Assembly (NCBI GenBank): GCA_012270865.1
Contig: JAAXHL010000093.1
Span: forward strand, 1-52,586
Length of the DNA stretch: 52,586 nucleotides
Reading direction: 5' to 3'
Source of the DNA: Candidatus Poribacteria bacterium
GTDB lineage: Bacteria; Poribacteria; WGA-4E; WGA-3G
Part shown: piece by piece, positions 6,919 to 15,614 of the stretch
Numbering within the stretch: position 1 is the first letter of the stretch
Layout of the letters: every line of letters begins with the position of its first letter
The notes under the pieces: model-generated
Seen by the model: the letters and a program-made list of their open reading frames with translations, nothing else
Told to the model about the DNA's origin: nothing
Databases searched by the model: none
Made by a program: the position numbers and the translations under genes

Positions 6919-9900
6919 ATGGACGATAGGTTTACACAAGCCAACGGAACGCATGTCTATACTGGATGCGAGTTATTGGTCAAGGGTGCCTTGGAGAGTG
7001 GTGTCAGCCTTCTCACAGGGTATCCCGGCTCGCCACTTGCTGAAGTATTTGACGTAATCCAGCGCAATGCCGAGTTGTTGAAAAACAACGGTATCGTCGC
7101 ACAGATAGCCAACAATGAAGCGTTAAGTATCGCACGGCTGAACGGTTCGCAGATGGCAGAGCTCCGGGCGATTGCCTTCATGAAGAGCGTCGGCTTGCAT
7201 GTCGCCTCCGATGCCCTTGCGATTAGCAACCTCGCTGGCACAACCGGCGGTGCTGTCGTCGTCGTCGGTGATGATACTTGGTCGCATAGTACACAAGTCC
7301 CTGCCGATTCCAGATTCCTTGCCCGACACGTCTATACACCGCTGATTGAACCGAGTACTTTTCAGGAACTCAAAGATTGGGTTAATTGTGCTTTTGAAAT
7401 TTCCGCAGCCGCGGACCTCTATGTCTGCTACTTAACCACCGAAAATCAGGCGAGCGGTGGCGGTAACGTTGAACTCCAACCTAACATTTATCCCGACATT
7501 ACCGGTTTGAAACGTGTCAACTTGGATACTGAACTTATCAACGCCGATAAACGTGTCGTCTTACCGCCACATACTGCCCAGATTGAGACGGAAACTTTAC
7601 GCGAACGGTTACCGAAGGCACTTGAAACAGCAAAAGACTTAGGACTCAACGAAATCCAATTTGGACAGGACGGTTCCAATAAAAAACGGTCGCCGCTCGG
7701 ATTCGTTAGCACGGGTTTGGCACACAGCTGCCTGCTCCATGCTCTCGGCGAGTTAAACCTATACGGCGATATTCCGATCCTTAAACTCGGTATGACCCAC
7801 CCACTTGATGCGGACATCGTCCGAGAATTTGCGGAACAGGTTAACGAAGTCTACGTCGTCGAAGAGAAACGTCCACTTTTAGAAAACGAAATTAAAGCAC
7901 TCCTGACGCAGATGTACCAAGACGGTAACATCAAGCGTTACGTAAACGTTTGGGGTAAACAGTTCCCTGACGGTTTGGCGGGAATTCCGGCGGCTTCGGG
8001 ATTAGATGCCTCTATTCTCATTCAGAAACTCATTCCGCTTTTCAAACACTTGTCAACTATCAGCAAAGAGGTTTCTGATGAACACAGTCCCTCTTCTACT
8101 GAAAGCCGAAAGTTTCCGAAGGTTTCCGAAAGCTATCTTGCTATTGATTTGGACCATCTCGCCTGTGAAGAAGCGCGCCAAGCAGCGGTCTCCGAACAGG
8201 AGATCGACATCCCGAAACGTACGCCGACCTTCTGTCCCGGGTGTCCACACCGCGACTCTTCGAGCGTCCTCCTCGAAATCACGAGACAATTTATGGATGC
8301 CGAGTATATGAAAAAGCATCACGATTCGGGTGCGGTGGACCTCGTTTTTCACGGAGATATCGGCTGTTATTCCATGCTCAAATATGAACCGTTTCCGCGT
8401 CTGATGCACAACCTCTCCGCGATGGCGTTAGGTGGTGGTTCCGGTGCCGGTATTGACCCGTTTATTGAAAATAAGCAGATCGTCTTTATGGGGGATTCGA
8501 CCTTCTTTCACGGTGGAATGGCTGCGATCTCAGATTCGATTAAAAATAACCAAGACATCACTTACATTATCCTTGACAACCAGACGACAGCGATGACCGG
8601 GCATCAACCGACGCCGGCTGGTGAACTTGATTTACTCGGTAATCCGACATTTGCGCAAGATATTGAGAAAGTCGCTCAAGGACTCGCCGGTAATTCCGAA
8701 ATAGAAATTGTGCGTACCAACCCTGAAGATCGGGTGAACTATAAGAAATACTTGGAAAAAACGATTCTTAAACCGAGTGTCAAGATCGTTATTGCTGATA
8801 AAGAGTGCGCGATTACCTATCATCGCCGCCTCCGTCGCGAACAACGAAGCGTCATCGCTAAAGACGGGTTCCTAAAGTCCGAAAAACATATCAATATCAC
8901 ACCTGAAGTCTGTGAATTCTGTCGAGAGTGCACGACAGAGACAGGATGTCCGGGTCTAAAAGTTGTTGATACCGATTACGGCGAAAAGATCGCTATTGAC
9001 CAATCGAATTGTGTTACCGATGGCGCGTGTGCGCGCATTAAATACGCCTGTCCAGCGTTTGAAGAGGTTATCGTTACACGCAAACGTCCGCCTCAAGAAC
9101 AGGCAATCGCGGCGGGATACCGAGACCTTTTGAATGACGATCCCTTACCGCCCCCGCGACTTATCCCATTTGAACGGAGTTGGAACATGTACGCCGGAGG
9201 TGTCGGCGGTATGGGGATCGGTACGATCTCGAAAGTCCTCGTCGTTGGTGGGTACCTCCAAGGTTATGATGTAACCTTCTGTGATCGGAAAGGGTTGGCA
9301 ATTCGTAACGGTGGCGTTTATACACATATTACATACACGCGACCCGGGACCCACTCTTCTCCGATGATCCCGTATGGTAAGGCGGACTTGCTGTTGGGAC
9401 TCGACATTTTAGAGGCAGTCCGTGGTATCACAGCGCATTCACTTTTCCGCGTCGCATCGCCTGACAGAACCGCTGCTGTGGTGAATACTGCGAAAACTGA
9501 GACAATATCCACCCTCATCGGTCAAGACGAATTTGAGACCGATACACTTGAAGATGCGATACAGGCGCATACCAAAACCGACGCGTATTTCGGGACTGAC
9601 CTTTTCACTGTCTCTGAACAATTGTTCGGAAACAAATTATATGCGAACATCATGCTGCTCGGTACTGCCTTCCAACGGCAGTTGATACCTCTTGAACTCG
9701 AACCGCTCCAATTGGCACTCAAGCAGATGGTTCCACATGCCGATTTGGAGACGAATATGAAGGCTTTCAATGTCGGACGGCGGCTTGCGCTTGATCCTCA
9801 TCAGATAGGGGATGAAGCTCCTAAACAGTTGACTTGCTTTGAGATGCTTGCCGAGAAACGACGGATTCTTGAGAAAAAACGCAACGGCAAACGGTTGGCG

Positions 9901-10557
9901 CAAGCATACATGGCACTCGTTGAAGGTGCCGTGGAGACCTTAGACCTCGGTTCGGACGACATGCATCGGATACTGGCACGCTACGTCTACGACCTCGTAC
10001 AGTTTGAGGATCTTAATTACGCTCGGCTGTATGTTGAAAAGATAAAACGGGTGCATGCCAACGATTCGGAAACATACAACTATCAAGCAACAAAAGCCGC
10101 AATACGGTATCTCCACAAGGTGATGTTGATTAAAGATGAAGTCTACGTTGCACATCTTCTCACAAGCGAAGAGAAATTGGAACGGGACAAGGAATTATAT
10201 AAAGTCGATACAAAAAACGGCGACAAGATTACATACATCCATCTCAATCGTCCGCATTTCAGAGTCATGGGAATTGATTTTGAGGCGGATATTGACACGC
10301 GGAACTGGCAATTAAACCTGATGAAGCGGATGAAGTTTCTGAGACGTTGGCTTCCCGAATGGCATGCGAAGGAAAAGGCGTTCCGAGAGTGGTATATTAC
10401 CCGTGTAATTGATACCTTCGCTCCGACGGATCCTGAAGCATATCAAAGACATCTTCAAGCGTTAGAATGTGTCGAAGAAGTCCGTGGCTATCGGGAAATT
10501 CGCTATCCTAAAATGGAAGCCGCGAAAAGAACGGTTGAAGGTTTACTTGAAAGATAA
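6919..10557 (+). CDS. Indolepyruvate-type 2-oxoacid:ferredoxin oxidoreductase, alpha-beta-gamma fusion
   Basis: Single polypeptide of 1212 residues. Residues about 15-350 form the IorA-like alpha region with GYPGSPLAEVFD. Residues about 434-640 form the thiamine-diphosphate domain (CPGCPHR, HGDIGCYSM, GDSTFFHGG...NN). Residues about 664-715 hold a Cys cluster (CEFCREC..GCPG and CVTDGAC..ACP) for Fe-S binding. The gamma/IorB-like domain starts near 755 (AGGVGGMGIG). The last 260 or so residues match the C-terminal domain (DUF6537 type) usual in these fused enzymes. The family oxidatively decarboxylates aryl- or branched-chain 2-oxo acids to acyl-CoA, reducing ferredoxin. Residues 375-410 are a low-complexity linker. 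Substrate is not determinable from sequence. The gene stands alone, followed by aroE. Confidence 0.9.
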   Translation: MDDRFTQANGTHVYTGCELLVKGALESGVSLLTGYPGSPLAEVFDVIQRNAELLKNNGIVAQIANNEALSIARLNGSQMAELRAIAFMKSVGLHVASDALAISNLAGTTGGAVVVVGDDTWSHSTQVPADSRFLARHVYTPLIEPSTFQELKDWVNCAFEISAAADLYVCYLTTENQASGGGNVELQPNIYPDITGLKRVNLDTELINADKRVVLPPHTAQIETETLRERLPKALETAKDLGLNEIQFGQDGSNKKRSPLGFVSTGLAHSCLLHALGELNLYGDIPILKLGMTHPLDADIVREFAEQVNEVYVVEEKRPLLENEIKALLTQMYQDGNIKRYVNVWGKQFPDGLAGIPAASGLDASILIQKLIPLFKHLSTISKEVSDEHSPSSTESRKFPKVSESYLAIDLDHLACEEARQAAVSEQEIDIPKRTPTFCPGCPHRDSSSVLLEITRQFMDAEYMKKHHDSGAVDLVFHGDIGCYSMLKYEPFPRLMHNLSAMALGGGSGAGIDPFIENKQIVFMGDSTFFHGGMAAISDSIKNNQDITYIILDNQTTAMTGHQPTPAGELDLLGNPTFAQDIEKVAQGLAGNSEIEIVRTNPEDRVNYKKYLEKTILKPSVKIVIADKECAITYHRRLRREQRSVIAKDGFLKSEKHINITPEVCEFCRECTTETGCPGLKVVDTDYGEKIAIDQSNCVTDGACARIKYACPAFEEVIVTRKRPPQEQAIAAGYRDLLNDDPLPPPRLIPFERSWNMYAGGVGGMGIGTISKVLVVGGYLQGYDVTFCDRKGLAIRNGGVYTHITYTRPGTHSSPMIPYGKADLLLGLDILEAVRGITAHSLFRVASPDRTAAVVNTAKTETISTLIGQDEFETDTLEDAIQAHTKTDAYFGTDLFTVSEQLFGNKLYANIMLLGTAFQRQLIPLELEPLQLALKQMVPHADLETNMKAFNVGRRLALDPHQIGDEAPKQLTCFEMLAEKRRILEKKRNGKRLAQAYMALVEGAVETLDLGSDDMHRILARYVYDLVQFEDLNYARLYVEKIKRVHANDSETYNYQATKAAIRYLHKVMLIKDEVYVAHLLTSEEKLERDKELYKVDTKNGDKITYIHLNRPHFRVMGIDFEADIDTRNWQLNLMKRMKFLRRWLPEWHAKEKAFREWYITRVIDTFAPTDPEAYQRHLQALECVEEVRGYREIRYPKMEAAKRTVEGLLER

Positions 10558-10562
10558 CAGTT

Positions 10563-10655
10563 TTAGGACTTACGCAAATTGAGAAAATATTGGACGTTTA
10601 GACGCAAAAAGTAGGAATTAACCCCCTAAATCCCCCTTATCAGGGGGACTTTAAG
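10563..10655. mobile_element. Divergent MITE family 1 copy joined to a family 2 terminus
   Basis: Starts with TAGGACTTACGCAAATTGAG, which resembles the family 2 end AGGACTTACGCA, and ends with the family 1 hairpin TCCCCCTTATCAGGGGGA plus CTTTAAGA. Most of the family 1 interior is lost. It abuts the E-element at 10661. Confidence 0.5.
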
Positions 10656-10660
10656 ACGAA

Positions 10661-10757
10661 ACGAAGTGGAAGGGTTTTTGCTCGGGTATTTCTTCAACCC
10701 TACGGTAAGGAACATGAAACCTAAGACATGCCTCATCGAACCGCAAGGAAAATTAAA
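10661..10757 (+). promoter_or_regulatory. E-element copy 2, overlapping the aroE start
   Basis: Full-length copy: ACGAAGTGGAAGGG near its left end, a middle with CTACGGTAAGGAAC, and the conserved end ATCGAACCGCAAGGAAAATT. AAGGAA at 10745-10750 precedes an in-frame CTG at 10762 by 11 bases. If aroE starts at ATG 10714, the element also encodes its first 15 or so residues. Confidence 0.6.
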
Positions 10758-11610
10758 AACACTGACTGGACATACTCGTATCGTCGGGGTTATTGGCGAT
10801 CCGGTTGAACACAGCCGTTCACCGCAGATGCACAATGCCGCTTTCGCAAAAGCTGGACTCGATTATGTATACGTCCCGTTTCATGTCCGACCCGGTGATT
10901 TGGCGGACGCAATTTCGGGCTTTAAAGCGATTAATGTCGTCGGTATTAACGTGACGCTTCCACATAAACAGGCAGTCATTCGGTCTCTTACGTCAATCTC
11001 GCGGGAAGCGGAACTTATCGGTGCTGTGAACACGCTCAGTTTTAAGAACGGTGAGATCCGTGGCGATAATACCGATGCTCCGGGTGTTTTAAAAGCATTG
11101 GAAGAAAATGAGAATATGTCTCTACCGGTAGACGAAGATGTTGTCGTCTTAGGGGCAGGTGGTGCTGCGAGAGCCGTGGTAGTTGCGTTGGCACTCGCGG
11201 GTGTCGCATCTATCACAATTGCGAACAGGACAGTAGAAAAAGCGGTGTCATTGGCAGAGGAGATGGCAGAAAAAACGGGTGTTCCTATGCACGGGATGGG
11301 ACTTACGGATGCCCGATTATCCGAGGCTGTTCATGAGAGTGAACTCCTTGTGAATACCGCAACTACAAGCATGGATGCGAGCCATCCGCTACTGATTTCT
11401 GCCGATTGGCTTCAACAGCGTACCATTGTCTACGATATTGTTTATACGCCGCCGGTGACACCGTTAATGGAAGCCGCTAACGCCCGCGGCTGTCGTACGC
11501 TCGGCGGCATCGGAATGTTAGTGCATCAAGGGGCTATCGCTTTTGAGAAATGGACAGGTGTCGCACCGTGTACCGAAACAATGCTCCAAGCACTCTCTTT
11601 GGAGTTATAA
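10714..11610 (+). CDS. aroE: Shikimate dehydrogenase
   Basis: NADP-dependent enzyme of the chorismate pathway, reducing 3-dehydroshikimate to shikimate. Visible motifs: IGDPVEHSRSPQMHNAAF (substrate-binding Ser pair), GINVTLPHKQAV (catalytic Lys), GAVNTL, the D-N-T-D-A-P-G segment (catalytic Asp), the nucleotide-binding VLGAGGAARAV, and the NADP-selective ANRTVEKA. The C-terminal GGIGMLVHQGAIAFEKWTG is typical. With ATG 10714 it has 298 residues and a repeat-derived leader; a CTG start at 10762 with a better-placed Shine-Dalgarno would give 282 residues, closer to the family's usual length. All catalytic residues are present. It is followed by the ZapA-like gene on the same strand. Confidence 0.94.
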   Translation: MKPKTCLIEPQGKLKTLTGHTRIVGVIGDPVEHSRSPQMHNAAFAKAGLDYVYVPFHVRPGDLADAISGFKAINVVGINVTLPHKQAVIRSLTSISREAELIGAVNTLSFKNGEIRGDNTDAPGVLKALEENENMSLPVDEDVVVLGAGGAARAVVVALALAGVASITIANRTVEKAVSLAEEMAEKTGVPMHGMGLTDARLSEAVHESELLVNTATTSMDASHPLLISADWLQQRTIVYDIVYTPPVTPLMEAANARGCRTLGGIGMLVHQGAIAFEKWTGVAPCTETMLQALSLEL

Positions 11611-11747
11611 GTTATAAGTGGTTGGTTCTAAGTAAGAGGTTTTGGAGCGTCCGAAACTCTCTTTCTGAAAACTGAAGGTTTTTCGGAGAAAAACGGTACT
11701 GATAACTGTTAACTATAAAGTATACGAAAGGGGTCAATAACCACATA

Positions 11748-12098
11748 ATGGAACAGCAAGAACACGATCTTAATAAGCCGATTCGCTTTGTTATACTCGG
11801 AACTTCTTATACGATCAAACCGACTGAGGAATTAACGGCAGAAGCCATCACTGAACTCATTGCCTCTGTCAAGAGTTTAGTTGATTCCTATATTAGAAAA
11901 GGGTTTGACGAACAAAGGGTTCCGTTACTCGTCGCGTTCCACATCGCTGACGAGAAACGTCGTCTCCAAGAAGAATACGAGTTGCCATTGCACCGTATAG
12001 TGGAGCGGCTGCAGTTCGCGATTGAAGAGGATAATGAAATGCCTACGCAACCTACGACTCAGGAGGCAGATGAGGATACTGCTATTGAGGATGCGTAA
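11748..12098 (+). CDS. ZapA-like cell division protein
   Basis: Protein of 116 residues. The N-terminal half (RFVILGTSYTIKPTEELTAE...) has the short beta-hairpin pattern of ZapA (V-x-I-L-G-x-x-Y-x-I-x), followed by a helix ending in LLVAFHIADEKRRLQEE, which corresponds to the ZapA helix A-A-L-N-I-A-D-E-L. ZapA bundles FtsZ protofilaments at the Z ring. The last 20 or so residues are acidic and low in complexity. AAGGGG lies 14 bases before the ATG, rather far. No other division gene is nearby, so the call rests on the sequence pattern alone. Confidence 0.65.
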   Translation: MEQQEHDLNKPIRFVILGTSYTIKPTEELTAEAITELIASVKSLVDSYIRKGFDEQRVPLLVAFHIADEKRRLQEEYELPLHRIVERLQFAIEEDNEMPTQPTTQEADEDTAIEDA

Positions 12099-12130
12099 AT
12101 TTTTGATCGGATGTTGCGACTGCCATGGTT

Positions 12131-13489
12131 TCACGCGTTCATGAACAGTAGCCAGGCAAGGATACCGAATATCGGGAGCAATACAATTAAGATTTTCACC
12201 TCAATGAGATATTTTTTATAACGTTGAATCGCGGCGTGTTGTTCTATCCACTCATTAATGAAATCGATCCGCCGCTCAATAGATGGGTGCGTGTTGAAAA
12301 TTTCAAAGAAACGACGGATTGATTTCGGCACGGAATTCAACACTGCTAATTTCAGTAAGGCGTTTTCAAACGCGTTCGGTTTTCCTGTGAGGGCGACTGC
12401 GTATAGGTCCGCCTGATGTTCGCAACGTCTTGATAGATACCGAAAGATGAACACAAAATAGACGGTTAGAAATCCTAACGAACATAACGTTGCTAAGATT
12501 TGCGACTCTCCGAAATGTGCTACCAGCGGTGTCTCAATAAAGAAATAGAAAAACGGGTAACTCAATAGATAGAAAATCGAAAAAAGCATATAGGTCGGAA
12601 TGTGTTTGTAGCGGATATGTCCGAGTTCGTGAGCGACGACGGTCTCGATTTCTTCGTCTGTAAAGTATTCGAGGAGTGCATCTGTTAGGAAAATCCGCCG
12701 ATTCCCTGAAAAAGTTCCCGCAACCGCAGCGTTTGCTATCAACAGCGAACCGGTTTGCCACACCACAATATCCCGATATTTTATTCCACTCTGTTTTGTC
12801 AAACGATCCAATTTTCCCTTCAACACTGAATCGGATGCCAAGGGTTTTGTTTTCCATAGAAGCTGCATGAGTAATGGCGCGAGGATGTATGCGGAGGCAA
12901 TCACGGGCAGTATTAATCCGATAAGTACATACGGATGCTCCATAATGAACACCTTCGCTGCATACGGCAACCACTGCAAAGCGTCTATTATGACGAGATA
13001 GACGAACATGGGTAGCAAGGGAAGGAGCAGGAACTTGAATTGGAGGGTCGCAACCTCGCGGTAGTAGCTCGCTTGGAGGCGACTCACTTGGTAAAATGCG
13101 AGCCGGATACATATAAGTCCAATTAGGAGCGGAAGCAAAGCGACTGCTTGGCGCAGATTTTCCATCGGGAAGAACGCGAGGTATTTGTTAATCAATGCCG
13201 GTAAATTCAGTAGATATAGATTACACAGATACGCCGCTAAGCTGATACACTCAAAGACGATCATGAAACGTCGTAGACGATAGAGCTTGGGGAGGTTCTC
13301 CTCTTTGTCCGCCGGAAACGTCCGGGCAACATACGCTGTCACGCAGCAGGTGATGAGTACAGGGAAACCTGTCAGTATAATTGTCCAGAAGACTACCTGC
13401 GTATCACTGACGTTCAGGCTGCTTTGCGGCGGTTCAAAGGTGAAAAGGAAGAGTAAACCTGTGATTAGAATGATGCTTATCTGTCCCAT
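12131..13489 (-). CDS. M48-family membrane zinc metalloprotease
   Basis: Integral membrane protease of 452 residues. Several hydrophobic segments precede the catalytic domain. The zinc site HELGH is at about 287-291 (VVAHELGHIRYKH) and the downstream third ligand lies in CEHQADLYAV (about 360), as in the HtpX/Ste24 group (M48). A further helix pair sits between the two motifs and another helix lies at the C-terminus. The N-terminal multi-helix region is longer than in HtpX, closer to CAAX-protease/Ste24-like members. The likely role is membrane protein quality control or processing at the cytoplasmic membrane. It stands alone on the minus strand, convergent with the ZapA-like gene. Confidence 0.85.
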   Translation of the reverse strand: MGQISIILITGLLFLFTFEPPQSSLNVSDTQVVFWTIILTGFPVLITCCVTAYVARTFPADKEENLPKLYRLRRFMIVFECISLAAYLCNLYLLNLPALINKYLAFFPMENLRQAVALLPLLIGLICIRLAFYQVSRLQASYYREVATLQFKFLLLPLLPMFVYLVIIDALQWLPYAAKVFIMEHPYVLIGLILPVIASAYILAPLLMQLLWKTKPLASDSVLKGKLDRLTKQSGIKYRDIVVWQTGSLLIANAAVAGTFSGNRRIFLTDALLEYFTDEEIETVVAHELGHIRYKHIPTYMLFSIFYLLSYPFFYFFIETPLVAHFGESQILATLCSLGFLTVYFVFIFRYLSRRCEHQADLYAVALTGKPNAFENALLKLAVLNSVPKSIRRFFEIFNTHPSIERRIDFINEWIEQHAAIQRYKKYLIEVKILIVLLPIFGILAWLLFMNA

Positions 13490-13661
13490 GCTGCCGGTAA
13501 TCCCTTTTTTGGTGTGATGTTCATCTGGTGAGGTTGGCGAAGAACATTTTTCGCTATCGTTTCGCCAGAAAAACAGATATTGAATTTTACCTTATCGGGA
13601 ATGAAAAATCAAGAGGATTTTGGGATTCATCAAGCCCTATTCGTAAGCGTGAAAAAAACTT

Positions 13662-13691
13662 TTGACTTTTTTAAGAAAAAAGTGATATAAT
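13662..13691 (+). promoter_or_regulatory. Sigma-70-type promoter of the OmpA-like lipoprotein
   Basis: TTGACT at 13662-13667, an 18-bp spacer and TATAAT at 13686-13691. The predicted start near 13698 leaves an untranslated leader of about 260 bases before the ATG at 13959. The stretch 13490-13958 holds no gene; I see no known riboswitch fold in the leader. Confidence 0.6.
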
Positions 13692-13958
13692 TTATAGCAA
13701 AAGCACCTGTGAGGGTTAATTGCTTAAAGGTCTTGAGTATTTTGCAAGTTCGCGGTGCAATTTCTGGCGTTGAAAATTGTTGTCTGCGCTCGGGTCAGGT
13801 GACTATTTCGTCTGCATACATACATTCAAAACGGGATTTGAGAAAAATTCCGAGCCAATAGAGTTTATCTAATTTAGGACGTAACCTGAGAACTCCACTT
13901 TAATAGTGTTGATTCACAAGCGTCGTTCTGAATTGTTGTACAAACTTAGGAGGAATCC

Positions 13959-14831
13959 ATGCTAAATAGAACTGCTTTCACGATTATTGCTCTTTTCGGC
14001 GTTGTGCTTGTTGTGAGTAGCTGCGGCAAGTTGAACCAAGAAGAGTTTGAGATGTGGAAGAACGAACATGTCGCACAGATGCAACAAGCCGATTCTGACA
14101 TGTCAAACAAAATCACGATGTTAGAAGGCAAAGTTGATCAGAATAATAAAGATACAATGGAGTCAATCTCCAAAGCCAAGGAAGAGGTGATTGCCGCATC
14201 TCAACAAGGTGATGCCGACACTATTGCTGCCGCAGAGCAAAAAGCGAAAGAAGGTGACGCACAACTCCGCGCGGACCTAACGAAAGCGATCGACATGCAA
14301 GGCAAGGAAGCAATGGACGCTGCGAAAAGCGGAGATGCCGAATTGCAAAAACAGATTGATGCCGCAAGCCAGACCGGCCAAGCAAACAGTACAACGATCA
14401 GGCAACTTCAATCTGATATCATGGCTCTGAAGGAACAGGCTGCTATGAACGCGGTAGAGGCAGCTAAGAAGCCGATGTTGGTTGCGACTGTCAATTTCGG
14501 CAGCGGACAGACCGGTTTATCGAGCAAAGCAAAAGAGATGCTCGACGGTGCTATCGATCAACTCATGGCTTCCGATGCGAACATTGTCGTTGTTGGACAT
14601 GCTGATGGTACGCCGGTGTTGCGCGGCGGTTTCAGAAGCAACTGGGACCTCTCACAAGCACGTGCGAACTCAGCAGCGAAATACCTACAGTCTAAAGGGA
14701 TTGATGCCGCGAGAATCGAGGCAGTCGGCATGGCACACACCAAACCGATCGCCCCGCAAACGACTGCCGCTGGCAGAGCGATGAATCGCAGGACTGAAAT
14801 CTTTCTGCTTCCCGCAGGCGCAGTGATGTAG
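13959..14831 (+). CDS. OmpA-family peptidoglycan-binding lipoprotein with coiled coil
   Basis: Protein of 290 residues. It starts with a signal peptide ending in the lipobox VVSSC-GK, so it is probably lipid-anchored. Residues about 30-170 are Ala/Lys/Glu/Gln-rich and read as a long coiled coil, like Lpp- or Pal-type spacers. Residues about 180-285 are an OmpA C-terminal domain: VNFGSGQTGLSSKAKEML, VVGHADGTPVLRGGFRSNWDLSQARANSAAKYL and RRTEIFL, with the Asp and Arg that bind diaminopimelate. AGGAGG lies five bases before the ATG. The likely role is tethering the outer membrane to peptidoglycan across the periplasm. The downstream gene encodes an outer-membrane barrel. Confidence 0.88.
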   Translation: MLNRTAFTIIALFGVVLVVSSCGKLNQEEFEMWKNEHVAQMQQADSDMSNKITMLEGKVDQNNKDTMESISKAKEEVIAASQQGDADTIAAAEQKAKEGDAQLRADLTKAIDMQGKEAMDAAKSGDAELQKQIDAASQTGQANSTTIRQLQSDIMALKEQAAMNAVEAAKKPMLVATVNFGSGQTGLSSKAKEMLDGAIDQLMASDANIVVVGHADGTPVLRGGFRSNWDLSQARANSAAKYLQSKGIDAARIEAVGMAHTKPIAPQTTAAGRAMNRRTEIFLLPAGAVM

Positions 14832-14853
14832 CTTAACTTTCATTTCAACGTAG

Positions 14854-14871
14854 GGGCGGGTCTTCCCGCCC
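14854..14871. repeat. GC-rich palindrome between the OmpA-like and barrel genes
   Basis: GGGCGGG-TCTT-CCCGCCC preceded by GTAG. It resembles the GTAGGGG-type hairpin at 24803. It may act as an intergenic mRNA stem; no T-tract follows, so a simple terminator is unlikely. Confidence 0.7.
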
Positions 14872-14924
14872 ATCGTTGTTACTTCACCGGGTTACAGCAT
14901 TCGTCGGATAAGGACTTCATTGAT

Positions 14925-15611
14925 ATGCGTCTGGTATTTGCCTGTATCATGTCTCTTATACTCCTGATGACCTGTCTAACACCCGCGAATGCTGTTGATA
15001 CTACACCCTTAAGACCTTCACCTGTCCGAGACTTTTTGGGTGAACACCTTCGTTTTCCAGCGTTTCAACTTTCACTCTTTTCCTACAAGCCAGAGTTAGG
15101 TGGTTTAACCGATATTCTTCAGAGTGTCGGTGTATCTCGGGTTCCGGGGGCACTGTTGCCTACGGTTTCTGTCGTATTTGAACACACGCCGGAATTAGAT
15201 TCTCGTTTCGAGATCGGATATTGGCAGATGGAACTCGATATTCCGCCACCGACATCCGCGAACCTCTCTGCCACACTTATTCCGGTTTCATATCAATTCA
15301 TCTACCGTCCGGTGCTGCTCTCCGATTTTCTGCCGATCTATTTGGGTGGTGGTGTCGGTTTCTTGGGAACGAGTTTCGGCGGTAGCGCAATTGACCTGAT
15401 TGAAACCCAAGGCATTAGCCTCGACGGTAGTTCTGCCGGACCCACCGGATACGTCCTTATCGGTGCAGAACTGATGCAGTGGGAATATAACCTCGCTCTC
15501 AATATTGAGTTGAAACGGATTCTTAGTACCGTAGAGACGACCGGTTCTACACCGCTTGATCTGATTTTAGACGGCACTGCGATCGGGATCGGTGTCAAAA
15601 TGAAATTTTAA
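14925..15611 (+). CDS. Predicted outer-membrane beta-barrel protein
   Basis: Protein of 228 residues with a cleavable signal peptide (LLMTCLTPANA-VDTT). The rest alternates short amphipathic strands with Gly/Ser/Pro turns and ends in Phe (IGVGVKMKF-like terminal strand), the usual barrel-assembly C-terminus. Segments such as LPIYLGGGVGFLGTSFG and GYVLIGAELMQWEYNLALNIELKR look like paired strands. I do not recognise a specific family; an eight- to ten-stranded small barrel is the best guess. The adjacent OmpA-like lipoprotein and O-antigen ligase suggest an outer-envelope locus. AAGGA lies about 10 bases before the ATG. Confidence 0.7.
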   Translation: MRLVFACIMSLILLMTCLTPANAVDTTPLRPSPVRDFLGEHLRFPAFQLSLFSYKPELGGLTDILQSVGVSRVPGALLPTVSVVFEHTPELDSRFEIGYWQMELDIPPPTSANLSATLIPVSYQFIYRPVLLSDFLPIYLGGGVGFLGTSFGGSAIDLIETQGISLDGSSAGPTGYVLIGAELMQWEYNLALNIELKRILSTVETTGSTPLDLILDGTAIGIGVKMKF

Positions 15612-15614
15612 CCC

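Noticed and set aside
12534..13112. Open frame of 192 codons inside the M48 protease gene
   Set aside because: It is on the same strand in another frame within a clear HELGH protease; Arg/Cys-rich shadow composition.
13692..13958. Riboswitch in the OmpA-like gene leader
   Set aside because: No conserved core of a known class could be recognised; only length and promoter position are suggestive.
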